A stretch of 32,487 nucleotides of DNA from Anaerorhabdus sp036641015 (GTDB taxonomy: Bacteria; Bacillota_I; Bacilli_A; Erysipelotrichales; Erysipelotrichaceae), in assembly GCF_036641015.1 (NCBI RefSeq), contig NZ_JAVWFO010000017.1, positions 1 through 32,487 on the forward strand. The letters run 5' to 3'. Below are positions 7,342 to 15,098 of this stretch, in pieces (position 1 is the stretch's first letter; each line of letters opens with the position of its first letter). Position numbers and translations under genes: made by a program. Under the pieces are notes generated by a model, which searched no databases, was not told where the DNA came from, and saw nothing but the letters and a program-made list of their open reading frames with translations.

Positions 7342-9519
7342 ATGATTAAAATAGAAAAAATCTGGAAACAAATATTTCTGGTTGTATTATCAGTTTCATT
7401 GTTTCTAGTTCTTGTTGTAGTTGGTGTAGGAACATATAAGAAGAATTTAACGGAAAAAGATTACCAAGAAGTATTTAGACAGAATACTCATATTGAGTCA
7501 GTTTTAAAAGATATCACACTTAAACTATATTCTGAAAATGAAATGTATAAGACAGGTAATGTTGATTATGTTGAAATTTTTGTAAATGAGAATAGCTTAA
7601 TTACAACAGAAATTAAAGATAAATTAGAAGTTTATCTTAGAAGAAATTATATTGATTACTTAACTGATGTTTATAATATAGATGCTGTTTTTATCGATAA
7701 TATAACATCTAAACAGATTTATTATAATAAGGGATCAATACTAGCCCATAATTTAAAAGATGTGAATAAGGACGAAATGCGGTTTTGGTACCGTGTAGAT
7801 TATGATTCAAAAGGTAATCAAAAGATTACAAGCTTAGATTCAAAACTTGTCTATGATAATAATCCTTTAACTAGAGTTGCGATGGATTTGAAATATGCAA
7901 TGAATAGCTCAGAGTCAGAACTTTATGGTGTTGCTAAATCTTCGGATATTCAAGAAACGATGTTGACCGAATCGTTACGAGAATCAATGATTAGTGTTCC
8001 TGAAATAAAGGACTGTACAATTATTTTTGGTATTCCAGATACTATGGTAGGTTTTGATTCAATTACAAGTATTATTGATACGTATAGTGGTGGGATGCCG
8101 TATTATCAAATTGAAAGCCTCTTTTTACTTACAATGTTTATACTTTTAGGTTATGCTTTCTTTGTGCCATTTAACAAAATAAGAGAATCACAATACGGGG
8201 TATATTTAGATAAATCATGGTGGGAAGTAAGAGCGATACTTGTTTTCTTATTCATTATGATTTCGCTATCACCGATAAGTGAATTATCGGAAATAGCATA
8301 TAATATTTCTTCATATAGAGGTGAATCAAATTTCTTTGATATAGTAGCTAATTCACTCTTAGCGATGTTTTTGATTACTGTTGGAAGTTTAGGGATTGTA
8401 ATAAGTGTTTACTGGTTAAAAACATTATTCAAAGATAGCTGGAAAACAACTGTTGCGAAAATAAAAATTAAATCTGTTATTGAACGATGTTTATCCATTT
8501 GTAAGAAGTGGATGATAAGTTTAGTTACAATTCAATTATCAAGTGATGCTTATATTAAGCTTGCCGGAATACTTGTAATTAATATTATAATTATTAGTAT
8601 GATAGTATTAATCTTTGGATATTGGTTTGGTGCAATTTTATATTCGATTATTCTGGCATTTTGCGCAATTTATTTTATGAAAGAAATTCAAAAAAATTAT
8701 CAAAAACTGTTAGAATGTACACAACGATTATCTAATGGTGATTTGTCTACTGAAATTGATGAGAATCTAGGAGCATTTGAACCATTAAAAAATGAATTAG
8801 AAAATATACGTATTGGATTTAAAGTAGCAATTGATGAAGAAACAAAGAGTCAAAAGATGAAAACGGAATTAATATCAAATGTTTCGCATGATTTAAAAAC
8901 TCCACTTACATCAATGATTTCTTATATTGATTTACTAAAGAAAGAAAAAGACATAAAAAAGAAAAAAGAATATCTTGAAACTGTAGAGAGAAATTCATTG
9001 CGATTAAAACATCTTATTGATGATTTATTTGAAGTAAGTAAAGCTAATAGTGGTGACATTAGATTGGAAGTAATGGATGTAGATTTAGTATCATTAGTTA
9101 ATCAAACATTATTTGAATGTAAGCCACAAATTGATAAAGCTAAAATTAAGTTCAAAACTAATTTCTCAAGTGACAAGATCATTGTTAAATTAGATGCGCA
9201 TAAAACATTTAGAATCATTGAAAATTTAATTACTAATGCAGCTAAATATTCAGTAGAATCTACTAGAGTTTATATTGAAATAGAGGAAAGTGAATATGAT
9301 GTGCAATTCTCTATTAAAAATATATCGGCGGAAGAAATTACATTTGATCCAAATGATTTAGTAGAACGATTTGTACGTGGTGATAAATCAAGAAACTCAG
9401 AGGGATCAGGATTAGGTCTTGCGATAGCAAAGGGATTCACAGAAGCACAAAATGGTAAGTTTAACATTGATACAGATGGTGACTATTTTAAAGTATTAAT
9501 AAAATTCACAAAGAGTTAA
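7342..9519 (+). CDS. Multi-span sensor histidine kinase
   Basis: A 725-residue membrane kinase, partner of the preceding regulator. From the sequence: one N-terminal span (about 12-32), an extracytoplasmic region of about 225 residues, then further spans near 259-275, 293-315, 335-358 and a double hydrophobic stretch at 404-448, followed by a HAMP-like linker (LSNGDLSTEID). The catalytic core has the H box NVSHDLKTPLTS (His516), the N box NLITNAAKYS (about 627-636) and the G box GSGLGLAIAKGF. The large external region plus several later spans is longer than in simple VanS-type kinases and suggests sensing of an envelope or membrane signal. No ligand-binding domain is recognised. It ends at a strong terminator. 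Confidence 0.93.
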   Translation: MIKIEKIWKQIFLVVLSVSLFLVLVVVGVGTYKKNLTEKDYQEVFRQNTHIESVLKDITLKLYSENEMYKTGNVDYVEIFVNENSLITTEIKDKLEVYLRRNYIDYLTDVYNIDAVFIDNITSKQIYYNKGSILAHNLKDVNKDEMRFWYRVDYDSKGNQKITSLDSKLVYDNNPLTRVAMDLKYAMNSSESELYGVAKSSDIQETMLTESLRESMISVPEIKDCTIIFGIPDTMVGFDSITSIIDTYSGGMPYYQIESLFLLTMFILLGYAFFVPFNKIRESQYGVYLDKSWWEVRAILVFLFIMISLSPISELSEIAYNISSYRGESNFFDIVANSLLAMFLITVGSLGIVISVYWLKTLFKDSWKTTVAKIKIKSVIERCLSICKKWMISLVTIQLSSDAYIKLAGILVINIIIISMIVLIFGYWFGAILYSIILAFCAIYFMKEIQKNYQKLLECTQRLSNGDLSTEIDENLGAFEPLKNELENIRIGFKVAIDEETKSQKMKTELISNVSHDLKTPLTSMISYIDLLKKEKDIKKKKEYLETVERNSLRLKHLIDDLFEVSKANSGDIRLEVMDVDLVSLVNQTLFECKPQIDKAKIKFKTNFSSDKIIVKLDAHKTFRIIENLITNAAKYSVESTRVYIEIEESEYDVQFSIKNISAEEITFDPNDLVERFVRGDKSRNSEGSGLGLAIAKGFTEAQNGKFNIDTDGDYFKVLIKFTKS

Positions 9520-9521
9520 TT

Positions 9522-9550
9522 AAGAAGTTCATTTAATGAGCTTCTTTTCT
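9522..9550 (+). terminator. Intrinsic terminator after the two-component genes
   Basis: An 11-bp stem (9522-9532 with 9536-9546, one G-U pair) with a TTA loop runs into TTTTCTT just after the kinase stop. Confidence 0.85.
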
Positions 9551-9610
9551 TAGAGCATATTAGGTGCATATTAATAATTAGATGTTACTATTTGCTTAGG
9601 AGGTTTTTAT

Positions 9611-10300
9611 ATGATTAAAATTATAAGTAGTAAAAATATGGGCAAAAGTGAAATGGGTTGGTTACACAGTATTTTTCATTTCTCCTTTGCGGAGTATTAT
9701 AATCCTAATAATATAAACTTTGGTGCATTAAGAGTAATCAATGATGATATATTTGATGGTCAAAATGGATTCTCTACACATCCACATGAAAATATGGAAA
9801 TAATTAGTTATGTTGTGGATGGAGTATTGACCCATGAAGATAGTATGGGTAATAAACGAGAACTCAATCGTGGTCAAGTTCAATACATGAGTGCGGGCAC
9901 AGGTATAAGGCATAGTGAGTATAATCTTACAGATAAGCCATTAAGATTTTTACAAATTTGGATAATACCGGATAAAAAAGGATACAAGCCAAATTATGGT
10001 GACTATGCATTTGATTGGAATGAGCGCGTTAATTCATGGTTAACTATTGTTTCAAAAGATGGTCCAATTAAGATACACCAAGATATGACTATTAGCGTTT
10101 TATCTCTAGATCAAGGTGAAATAATTAAATATGCCTTAGATGAGAATAGACAAGCATACTTAGTTCAAATTGAAGGTGAGAGCGGTGTTAATGATGAATA
10201 TATGTTAGAAAAAGATGGTGCAGAAATCACAGAAGAATCGGATATTACTATTCAAGCTAAAAAAACATCGCATTACATATTGTTTGATATGGCAAAGTAG
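9611..10300 (+). CDS. Pirin family protein (YhhW-like)
   Basis: A 229-residue bicupin of the pirin family. Some bacterial members are quercetin dioxygenases; others bind regulators or metabolic enzymes, so the role here is open. The metal ligands of the N-terminal cupin are all present and at the usual positions: His57 and His59 in THPHENMEII, His101 and Glu103 in GTGIRHSEYN. The C-terminal half forms the second, metal-free cupin. AGGAGG lies eight bases before the ATG. It is transcribed alone, between the kinase terminator and its own terminator. Confidence 0.92.
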   Translation: MIKIISSKNMGKSEMGWLHSIFHFSFAEYYNPNNINFGALRVINDDIFDGQNGFSTHPHENMEIISYVVDGVLTHEDSMGNKRELNRGQVQYMSAGTGIRHSEYNLTDKPLRFLQIWIIPDKKGYKPNYGDYAFDWNERVNSWLTIVSKDGPIKIHQDMTISVLSLDQGEIIKYALDENRQAYLVQIEGESGVNDEYMLEKDGAEITEESDITIQAKKTSHYILFDMAK

Positions 10301-10325
10301 GCAAGAAAATTCTTGCCTTTTCTAT
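10299..10325 (+). terminator. Intrinsic terminator of the pirin gene
   Basis: GGCAAG (10300-10305) pairs with CTTGCC (10312-10317), extendable inward, followed by TTTTCTATT. The stem starts in the stop codon. Confidence 0.85.
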
Positions 10326-10353
10326 TCCCAAATTAAAGATTCAGGAATATAAT
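10325..10353 (+). promoter_or_regulatory. Probable promoter of tRNA-Glu
   Basis: A consensus TATAAT at 10348-10353 lies 17 bases after TTCCCA (10325-10330). Transcription would start about seven bases before the mature tRNA. Confidence 0.55.
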
Positions 10354-10367
10354 AATATATGGCTTAT

Positions 10368-10443
10368 GCACCCATCTTCTAATCGGTTAGGAAACATGGT
10401 TCTCAACCATGTAACACGGGTTCGAACCCCGTTGGGTGTACCA
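10368..10443 (+). tRNA. tRNA-Glu (anticodon CUC)
   Basis: A 76-base cloverleaf with encoded CCA. Acceptor stem GCACCCA pairs with TGGGTGT (first pair G1-U72), D arm TTCT/GGAA with a GG-containing loop, anticodon stem CATGG/CCATG around the loop TTCTCAA (anticodon CTC, reading GAG), four-base variable region, T arm ACGGG/CCCGT with the TTCGAAC loop. A single tRNA gene with its own promoter and terminator. Confidence 0.95.
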
Positions 10444-10480
10444 AAAAGACTATCTTTTACATGAAAGATAGTCTTTTTTT
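10443..10480 (+). terminator. Intrinsic terminator of tRNA-Glu
   Basis: A 15-bp perfect stem (10443-10457 with 10464-10478) closes a TACATG loop; T tract on the 3' side, A tract on the 5' side. It follows the CCA end immediately. Confidence 0.92.
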
Positions 10481-10495
10481 ATATGTTTATCAATG

Positions 10496-10504
10496 TGCTA
10501 TAAT
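10496..10504 (+). promoter_or_regulatory. Extended -10 promoter before the GGDEF gene
   Basis: TGCTATAAT is a perfect extended -10 element. No good -35 is seen, as the upstream bases are the tRNA terminator T tract, which extended -10 promoters can tolerate. A start near 10511 would give a leader of about 55 bases or more. Confidence 0.55.
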
Positions 10505-10566
10505 AAAGAAAAGTCTATTTATATTAACTATAGAATCTAATTTTGTTTTGATTACTTTATAATTAT

Positions 10567-11706
10567 TTGTATAAAAAACAATCGAAAAGAGGGTATGCAA
10601 AGAAGAATAAATTTGAAGTGCCTGCTAATAAAACCGAAGGAGAGATAACCCTTCACAATTCCAATTACTTCAGAAGTAGGTATATTACCGCACTTATTAC
10701 TATATTGGAACTATGCATGTTATGTTTTTTCGTCATTCAATATGATATTTTCCCTGTTCAATATAGGGGAATATATTTATTTATGTACATCTTTTTGTTT
10801 ACTTTTTCATCATTAAGTTTTTTAATTTTACATTTCAATAAAAGCTTAGCAGATAAACCTAAGAGCATAGATATTTTTGTGGTGGTGCTTGCTGAAACAT
10901 ACCTGTTATGGGGAGCTTGTGTAGCTATCTTTGATAATCTCCTATTTAATCAAATTATTGTTTTTGTCACTAACTTAATGTTTTGTTCTGCCGCATTCAT
11001 ACTTAAGCCTAAAACCTTTATAAAGATTATTTTACCTCCGGTTTGTTTGGTATTTGTTGTTTTTCCATTTGTTCAACAATCTATATCTCTCTTAATTGGA
11101 AACTATGTTAATTTAATAATTCTTATTGTTTCTGCAATTCTTAATAATTATCTACAATATTCTCTATTTAAAGAGCAAGATGCACAAAAAGAAAAATTAA
11201 AAAAACTATCTGAATACGATGAACTTTCAAATCTACATAACAGACGTTCTCTGAATAAATTTATTAGTGAATATAATTTAAGTTCAATTAAAACAAACAT
11301 TGGTGTCGTAATGGTGGATATCGATTATTTTAAGAAATATAATGATTTTTATGGACATATTGCGGGAGACATGGTTATACGAAAAATTAGTGAAATAACA
11401 AATAATTTTGCGTGTGAACATAATGGATTTGCGGCACGATACGGAGGCGAAGAGTTCATTATAATTTTTGAGAATATTACCCTTGAATTGATATCTTTAA
11501 TAGCGGAAAGAATTGTCGAAGAAGTAAGGGCTGAAAACATTCCACACAGTTCCTCTTTATGTGGCGATAGGATTACAGTAAGCGTTGGTGTTGGCTACAC
11601 ATCCTTACCATCTAGTAACCCATGGGACTTAATTAAATATGCTGATGAGGCTTTGTTTAAAGCAAAAAATAATGGTAGAAACCAGATTAGTGAAATCCAT
11701 ATATAA
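10567..11706 (+). CDS. Membrane diguanylate cyclase (GGDEF)
   Basis: The product should make cyclic di-GMP from two GTP. Six hydrophobic spans (about residues 38-205) act as a membrane sensor or anchor; then a GGDEF domain with DELSNLHNRRSLNKF, VDIDYFKKYNDFYGH and the active site RYGGEEF (GGEEF at 293-297), ending KNNGRNQI. The RxxD inhibitory site normally found upstream of GGEEF is absent (EHNG in its place), so product inhibition through that site is not expected. The start is uncertain: TTG at 10567 has no clear ribosome binding site; GTG at 10618 is an alternative; the ATG at 10595 behind AAAGAGGG is in another frame and stops after 18 codons. Confidence 0.88.
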   Translation: MYKKQSKRGYAKKNKFEVPANKTEGEITLHNSNYFRSRYITALITILELCMLCFFVIQYDIFPVQYRGIYLFMYIFLFTFSSLSFLILHFNKSLADKPKSIDIFVVVLAETYLLWGACVAIFDNLLFNQIIVFVTNLMFCSAAFILKPKTFIKIILPPVCLVFVVFPFVQQSISLLIGNYVNLIILIVSAILNNYLQYSLFKEQDAQKEKLKKLSEYDELSNLHNRRSLNKFISEYNLSSIKTNIGVVMVDIDYFKKYNDFYGHIAGDMVIRKISEITNNFACEHNGFAARYGGEEFIIIFENITLELISLIAERIVEEVRAENIPHSSSLCGDRITVSVGVGYTSLPSSNPWDLIKYADEALFKAKNNGRNQISEIHI

Positions 11707-11742
11707 TTTCATTAACGGCATGCGGATAAATATTTATATTCA

Positions 11743-11813
11743 ATCAAGGAATTGTAATCCTCTTTTTGGTGTCAGTGTAATACCTTGTAATTAGGATTTA
11801 GTGTTCCCTTGAT
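11743..11813. repeat. Nested inverted repeat, unknown role
   Basis: In the 220-base gap after the GGDEF gene, three nested pairings share one axis: ATCAAGG with CCTTGAT (11743-11749/11807-11813, extendable by three pairs past a bulged C), AATCCT with AGGATT (11756-11761/11793-11798) and GGTGT with ATACC (11768-11772/11780-11784, one G-U). The element lies upstream of the promoter of the next gene, so it is not in that gene's leader. It could be a 3' structure, a small RNA, or a relic of a small mobile element. Confidence 0.5.
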
Positions 11814-11823
11814 GGTTCATCTC

Positions 11824-11852
11824 TTGAGCTCGTATTTATTTGTTGGTATACT
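11824..11852 (+). promoter_or_regulatory. Promoter of the zinc-ribbon gene
   Basis: TTGAGC (11824-11829) and TATACT (11847-11852) are 17 bases apart. Transcription would begin near 11859, leaving a leader of about 65 bases. Confidence 0.6.
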
Positions 11853-11924
11853 GAATTCAAAGAAAAGCGGAAGAGATGGATCTATTTCGTAGCAATGATT
11901 ATTTACATAATGGGAGGTAGTGGA

Positions 11925-12122
11925 ATGAGAAAATGTGTTAGATGTCAAACTGAAATGATTGAAAATTTTGATATCAAGGTACAAGGTGCAGGATATGGTG
12001 TAACAATCGCAGACAGTGAGAAAGTTTTTGCTGATAGAATTGGAAAACCTAAAGTTGCTATTTGTCCGCAATGTGGAGAAATTTCATTTTATATTGAAAA
12101 CCCAGAAAAATTAAATAAGTAA
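11925..12122 (+). CDS. Small two-CxxC zinc-ribbon protein
   Basis: A 65-residue protein with two CxxC knuckles (Cys4/Cys7 in KCVRCQ and Cys47/Cys50 in CPQCGE), a pattern that makes a single zinc ribbon. Similar small proteins in Bacillota are labelled nucleic-acid-binding, without a known function; the middle (DIKVQGAGYGVTIAD, DRIGKPKVAICP) looks like a conserved feature of that group. GGGAGG at 11912-11917, seven bases before the ATG at 11925, decides the start over in-frame upstream codons. It has its own promoter and terminator. Confidence 0.8.
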   Translation: MRKCVRCQTEMIENFDIKVQGAGYGVTIADSEKVFADRIGKPKVAICPQCGEISFYIENPEKLNK

Positions 12123-12169
12123 GCTTAAATCATTTAAAAAAAGTAACATCACAAGTCAATGCAAAGAAG

Positions 12170-12197
12170 AAAATCAATCAATTGATTGATTTTTTTA
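12170..12197 (+). terminator. Intrinsic terminator of the zinc-ribbon gene
   Basis: A 10-bp perfect stem (12170-12179 with 12184-12193) made largely of ATC/GAT repeats, with an AATT loop and TTT after it. It insulates the mal promoter downstream. Confidence 0.75.
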
Positions 12198-12227
12198 GTT
12201 ACAAATATTTTAAATAATCAAACTTTT

Positions 12228-12250
12228 AAACGTTTTAAGAAAACGATTTC
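12228..12250. promoter_or_regulatory. Auxiliary MalR-like operator sites
   Basis: AAACGTTT (12228-12235) and GAAAACGATTTC (12239-12250, one base off the main operator palindrome) lie side by side about 130 bases upstream of the main site. Paired distal and proximal operators are common for LacI-family repressors; a looping role is inferred. Confidence 0.5.
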
Positions 12251-12306
12251 TAAAAATAACTAAGAATGTAGTAAATTGATAGTTAATAACGTAAAAAGAA
12301 AATAAA

Positions 12307-12321
12307 TATAAGCGCTTTCAA
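12307..12321. promoter_or_regulatory. cre-like catabolite site
   Basis: Read on the minus strand, TTGAAAGCGCTTATA matches the CcpA consensus WTGNAARCGNWWWCA except near its 3' end. It lies just upstream of the malE -35 element. CcpA binding is inferred. Confidence 0.5.
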
Positions 12322-12329
12322 AAAAACAC

Positions 12330-12358
12330 TTGCTTTTTATTTTGGATGAATGTATAGT
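12330..12358 (+). promoter_or_regulatory. Promoter of the malE operon
   Basis: TTGCTT (12330-12335) and TATAGT (12353-12358), spacing 17. Transcription should begin near 12365, just before the palindromic operator. Confidence 0.75.
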
Positions 12359-12373
12359 AAAAGTACAGGAAAG

Positions 12374-12385
12374 GAAAACGTTTTC
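12374..12385. promoter_or_regulatory. MalR-type operator of malE
   Basis: GAAAACGTTTTC is a perfect 12-bp palindrome with the central CG typical of LacI-family operators. It lies about 10 bases into the transcript, where a bound repressor would block the polymerase. The same palindrome recurs at the glgP promoter (21346-21359). Confidence 0.8.
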
Positions 12386-12414
12386 TTAATTGAAAACATA
12401 TTCAGGGAAAGAAA

Positions 12415-13635
12415 ATGAAGAAATTAGTATCACTATTACTAGCTGCTCTAATGGTAACTTCACTTGTGGCATGTTCAAGCAAGCCAGCTGAAGGTGGAGA
12501 AACAGGAGGTACAACTGGTGGAGAAACTATTACATTAAAAGTATGGGGTTCTCAAGAAGACCAAGACATGTTAAAAGGAATGATTGAAGAGTTTAAAACT
12601 GCTAATGCAGATAAAACTTGGGATATCAGCTTAGGAGTTGTTGGAGAACCTGACGCTCGTCAAAAATATTTAGAAGATCCTGCGGCAGCTGCAGACGTAT
12701 TTGCATTTGCTAACGACCAATTAACAGATTTAGTTAATGCAGGTGCATTATATAAAGTTACACGTAACACAGAAAATTTTAAAGATATTTACTCAGCAGG
12801 TACAATTGACGCAGCATCTATTGATGGTCAATTATATGCATATCCAATGACTGCAGATAACGGTTACTTTATGTATTATGATTCAACAGTATTCTCTCCA
12901 GAGGATGTACAATCTTTAGATACAATGCTTGCTAAAGCTGATGAAGCTGGTAAGAAAGTGTTTATGGATGTTTCAAATGGTTGGTATATTGCATCATTCT
13001 TTATTGGTAACGGTGGAACATTAACTGTTGGTGAAGATGGTAAACAAATTAGTGATTACAATAATGAAAAAGGTTTAGAAGCAGGAGAAGCAATTAAAAA
13101 CTTCACAGCTCATCCAGCATTCCTTACTGGAGATGATTCAGTATTAGTTGCAGGTTTAGGTGATGGTTCAATCGCAGCAGGCGTTTCTGGAACATGGAAT
13201 GCTGAAGCAGTTCAAGAAGCATTAGGTGAAGGATATGCAGCAACAAAACTTCCAGCATATACAACAGCAAATGGTGAAGTACAAATGGGCTCATTTGCAG
13301 GATATAAATTCTTAGGTGTAAACTCTCAAACTAAATATCCAGCAGAAGCAATGGACTTAGCTGCTTGGTTAACAAATGAAGAAAACCAAATCAAACGTTT
13401 TGAATTAAGAAAGATGGGACCTGCTAATATTAATGCAGCAGCATCTGAAGCAGTTAAAGCTGACGTAGCTTTAGCAGCTCTTGCAGAACAATCAAATTAT
13501 GCAATTTCTCAAAAAGAAGTATTAGGTGCATTCTGGAATCCAGCTGAAGCATTTGGTACTGCTATGGAATCTAAAGACTACAGCAAATCAGTTCAACAAA
13601 TGCTTGATGATATGGTAGCTCAAATTCAAGAATAA
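12415..13635 (+). CDS. malE: Maltose/maltodextrin-binding lipoprotein
   Basis: The 406-residue extracellular solute-binding component of an ABC importer. The first 20 residues are a lipoprotein signal (MKK, hydrophobic core, LVAC lipobox with Cys20), then a Gly/Thr-rich linker that tethers it to the membrane. The mature part is a family 1 solute-binding fold (LKVWGSQEDQDMLKGMIEEF, then YPMTADNGYFMYYD, and AAWLTNEENQIKRFE near the end) like MalE/MdxE. It is the first gene of the operon and has visibly stronger codon choice (GCA, GGA, GAA, ACA rich) than neighbours, fitting high expression. AGGGA lies in front of the ATG. Substrate is inferred from the malQ/amylase/phosphorylase context. Confidence 0.92.
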   Translation: MKKLVSLLLAALMVTSLVACSSKPAEGGETGGTTGGETITLKVWGSQEDQDMLKGMIEEFKTANADKTWDISLGVVGEPDARQKYLEDPAAAADVFAFANDQLTDLVNAGALYKVTRNTENFKDIYSAGTIDAASIDGQLYAYPMTADNGYFMYYDSTVFSPEDVQSLDTMLAKADEAGKKVFMDVSNGWYIASFFIGNGGTLTVGEDGKQISDYNNEKGLEAGEAIKNFTAHPAFLTGDDSVLVAGLGDGSIAAGVSGTWNAEAVQEALGEGYAATKLPAYTTANGEVQMGSFAGYKFLGVNSQTKYPAEAMDLAAWLTNEENQIKRFELRKMGPANINAAASEAVKADVALAALAEQSNYAISQKEVLGAFWNPAEAFGTAMESKDYSKSVQQMLDDMVAQIQE

Positions 13636-13654
13636 TAAGTATTTGATAACGTTT

Positions 13655-13690
13655 AAGGGCAAAGCTGTATAGTTTTGCCCTTTACTTTTA
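13655..13690 (+). terminator. Partial terminator between malE and malF
   Basis: A 9-bp stem AAGGGCAAA/TTTGCCCTT (13655-13663 with 13674-13682) followed by a broken T tract (TACTTTT). Placed between the binding-protein and permease genes, it probably protects the malE 3' end and lowers malFG expression. Confidence 0.75.
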
Positions 13691-13703
13691 AAGGGGTATA
13701 ATA

Positions 13704-15098
13704 ATGAAAAAATTTACGAACGGGCTCCTCAAATTAATTAAAGGAATAGGAAATGGTGTAAAATCATTTTTTACTAATTTTATACAGGGTGATTGGATTA
13801 CAAAAACATCTTACTTGATCATGGGATTTGGAATGCTGGCAAGAAAGCAAATAGTAAAAGGATGTATCTTTTTAGGATTCCAAATTTCTTATATTATTTT
13901 TATGCTAGCATCTGGTGGATATTATTTATCAATGTTACCAACATTAGGTAAAAATGTTCAAGGTGAAGTATGGAATGAAACATTACAAATCTATCAAATA
14001 TCAAAAGGTGACAACTCAATGTTGCTTTTACTTTTTGGTGTTAGTGCTGTTTTAGTTACATTAGGAATATTTATTCTTTATGTATGGAATACTAGAATTG
14101 CTTATAGAAATCAAATTGAATTGGAAAAAGGAAATAAGCTCAATAATTTTAAACAAGATTGGAAAGAATTGTGGGATCAAAAATATCATTTCACAATTTT
14201 AGCTATTCCATGTGCATTAACATTCTTGTTTACAGTAGTCCCATTAATATTCATGATTTTAATGGCATTTACAAACTATAATAAAAATCATCAACCTCCT
14301 GGCAATTTGTTTACTTGGATTGGAATACAAAACTTTAAAGATGTATTGTATCAAAATCCAATGTGGTCAAACACATTTGCAAAACTATTTGTTTGGACAA
14401 TAATTTGGGCAATATTTGCAACATTCCTTAATTATATCTTTGGGATGTTACTTGCAATTCTTATTAATAAAAAAGGTATTAAACTGAAAAAAATGTGGCG
14501 AACTATCTTTGTAATTACAATAGCAGTTCCACAATTTGTTAGTTTGATGCTAATGTCAAAACTATTGCATGATCAAGGTGCATTAAATAATTTACTTATT
14601 AATTTTAAATTAATAAAATCGGCCATACCGTTTTTGACAGATGCAACACTTGCAAAAATTACAGTAATTGTAATTAATCTGTGGGTAGGGGTTCCATATT
14701 CTATGTTAATTACAAGTGGTATCTTAATGAATATTCCACAAGACTTATATGAAGCTAGTAAAATTGATGGGGCGGGTCCAGTAAAACAATTTACGGCAAT
14801 AACGTTACCGTACATGTTGCATGTTACGACACCGTATCTAATTACACAATTTATGGCTAATATTAATAACTTCAATGTAATTTATTTATTAACAGGAGGG
14901 GATCCAAAGTCTCTTAACTTATATCAAGCAGGTGAAACTGATTTATTAGTAACGTGGTTATATAAATTAACTGTTAATGAACAAAACTTTGCGTTGGCAA
15001 GTACAATTGGGATAATTATCTTTGTTGTATTAGCGTTTGTATCATTACTAACTTATAACAATACAAAAGCAGTGAAAGGAGAGAATGATTTCCAATGA
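13704..15098 (+). CDS. malF: Maltodextrin ABC permease, MalF type
   Basis: A 464-residue membrane subunit of the importer. An N-terminal stretch with two spans (about 20-65 and 108-130) precedes the six-span permease domain (PF00528 type). The coupling EAA loop, which docks on the ATPase, is EASKIDGAGPVKQFTAITLP. Residues near ITQFMANINNFNVIYLLTGG are typical of MalF/MdxF. AAGGGG precedes the ATG. The stop overlaps the start of malG (ATGATG), so the two subunits are made together. Confidence 0.93.
   Translation: MKKFTNGLLKLIKGIGNGVKSFFTNFIQGDWITKTSYLIMGFGMLARKQIVKGCIFLGFQISYIIFMLASGGYYLSMLPTLGKNVQGEVWNETLQIYQISKGDNSMLLLLFGVSAVLVTLGIFILYVWNTRIAYRNQIELEKGNKLNNFKQDWKELWDQKYHFTILAIPCALTFLFTVVPLIFMILMAFTNYNKNHQPPGNLFTWIGIQNFKDVLYQNPMWSNTFAKLFVWTIIWAIFATFLNYIFGMLLAILINKKGIKLKKMWRTIFVITIAVPQFVSLMLMSKLLHDQGALNNLLINFKLIKSAIPFLTDATLAKITVIVINLWVGVPYSMLITSGILMNIPQDLYEASKIDGAGPVKQFTAITLPYMLHVTTPYLITQFMANINNFNVIYLLTGGDPKSLNLYQAGETDLLVTWLYKLTVNEQNFALASTIGIIIFVVLAFVSLLTYNNTKAVKGENDFQ

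Noticed and set aside
11743..11813. Riboswitch for the zinc-ribbon gene
   Set aside because: The element lies upstream of a good promoter (11824-11852), so it would not be in that transcript.
11817..12071. Minus-strand open frame antisense to the zinc-ribbon gene
   Set aside because: The plus strand has promoter, GGGAGG and CxxC motifs; the antisense frame has none.
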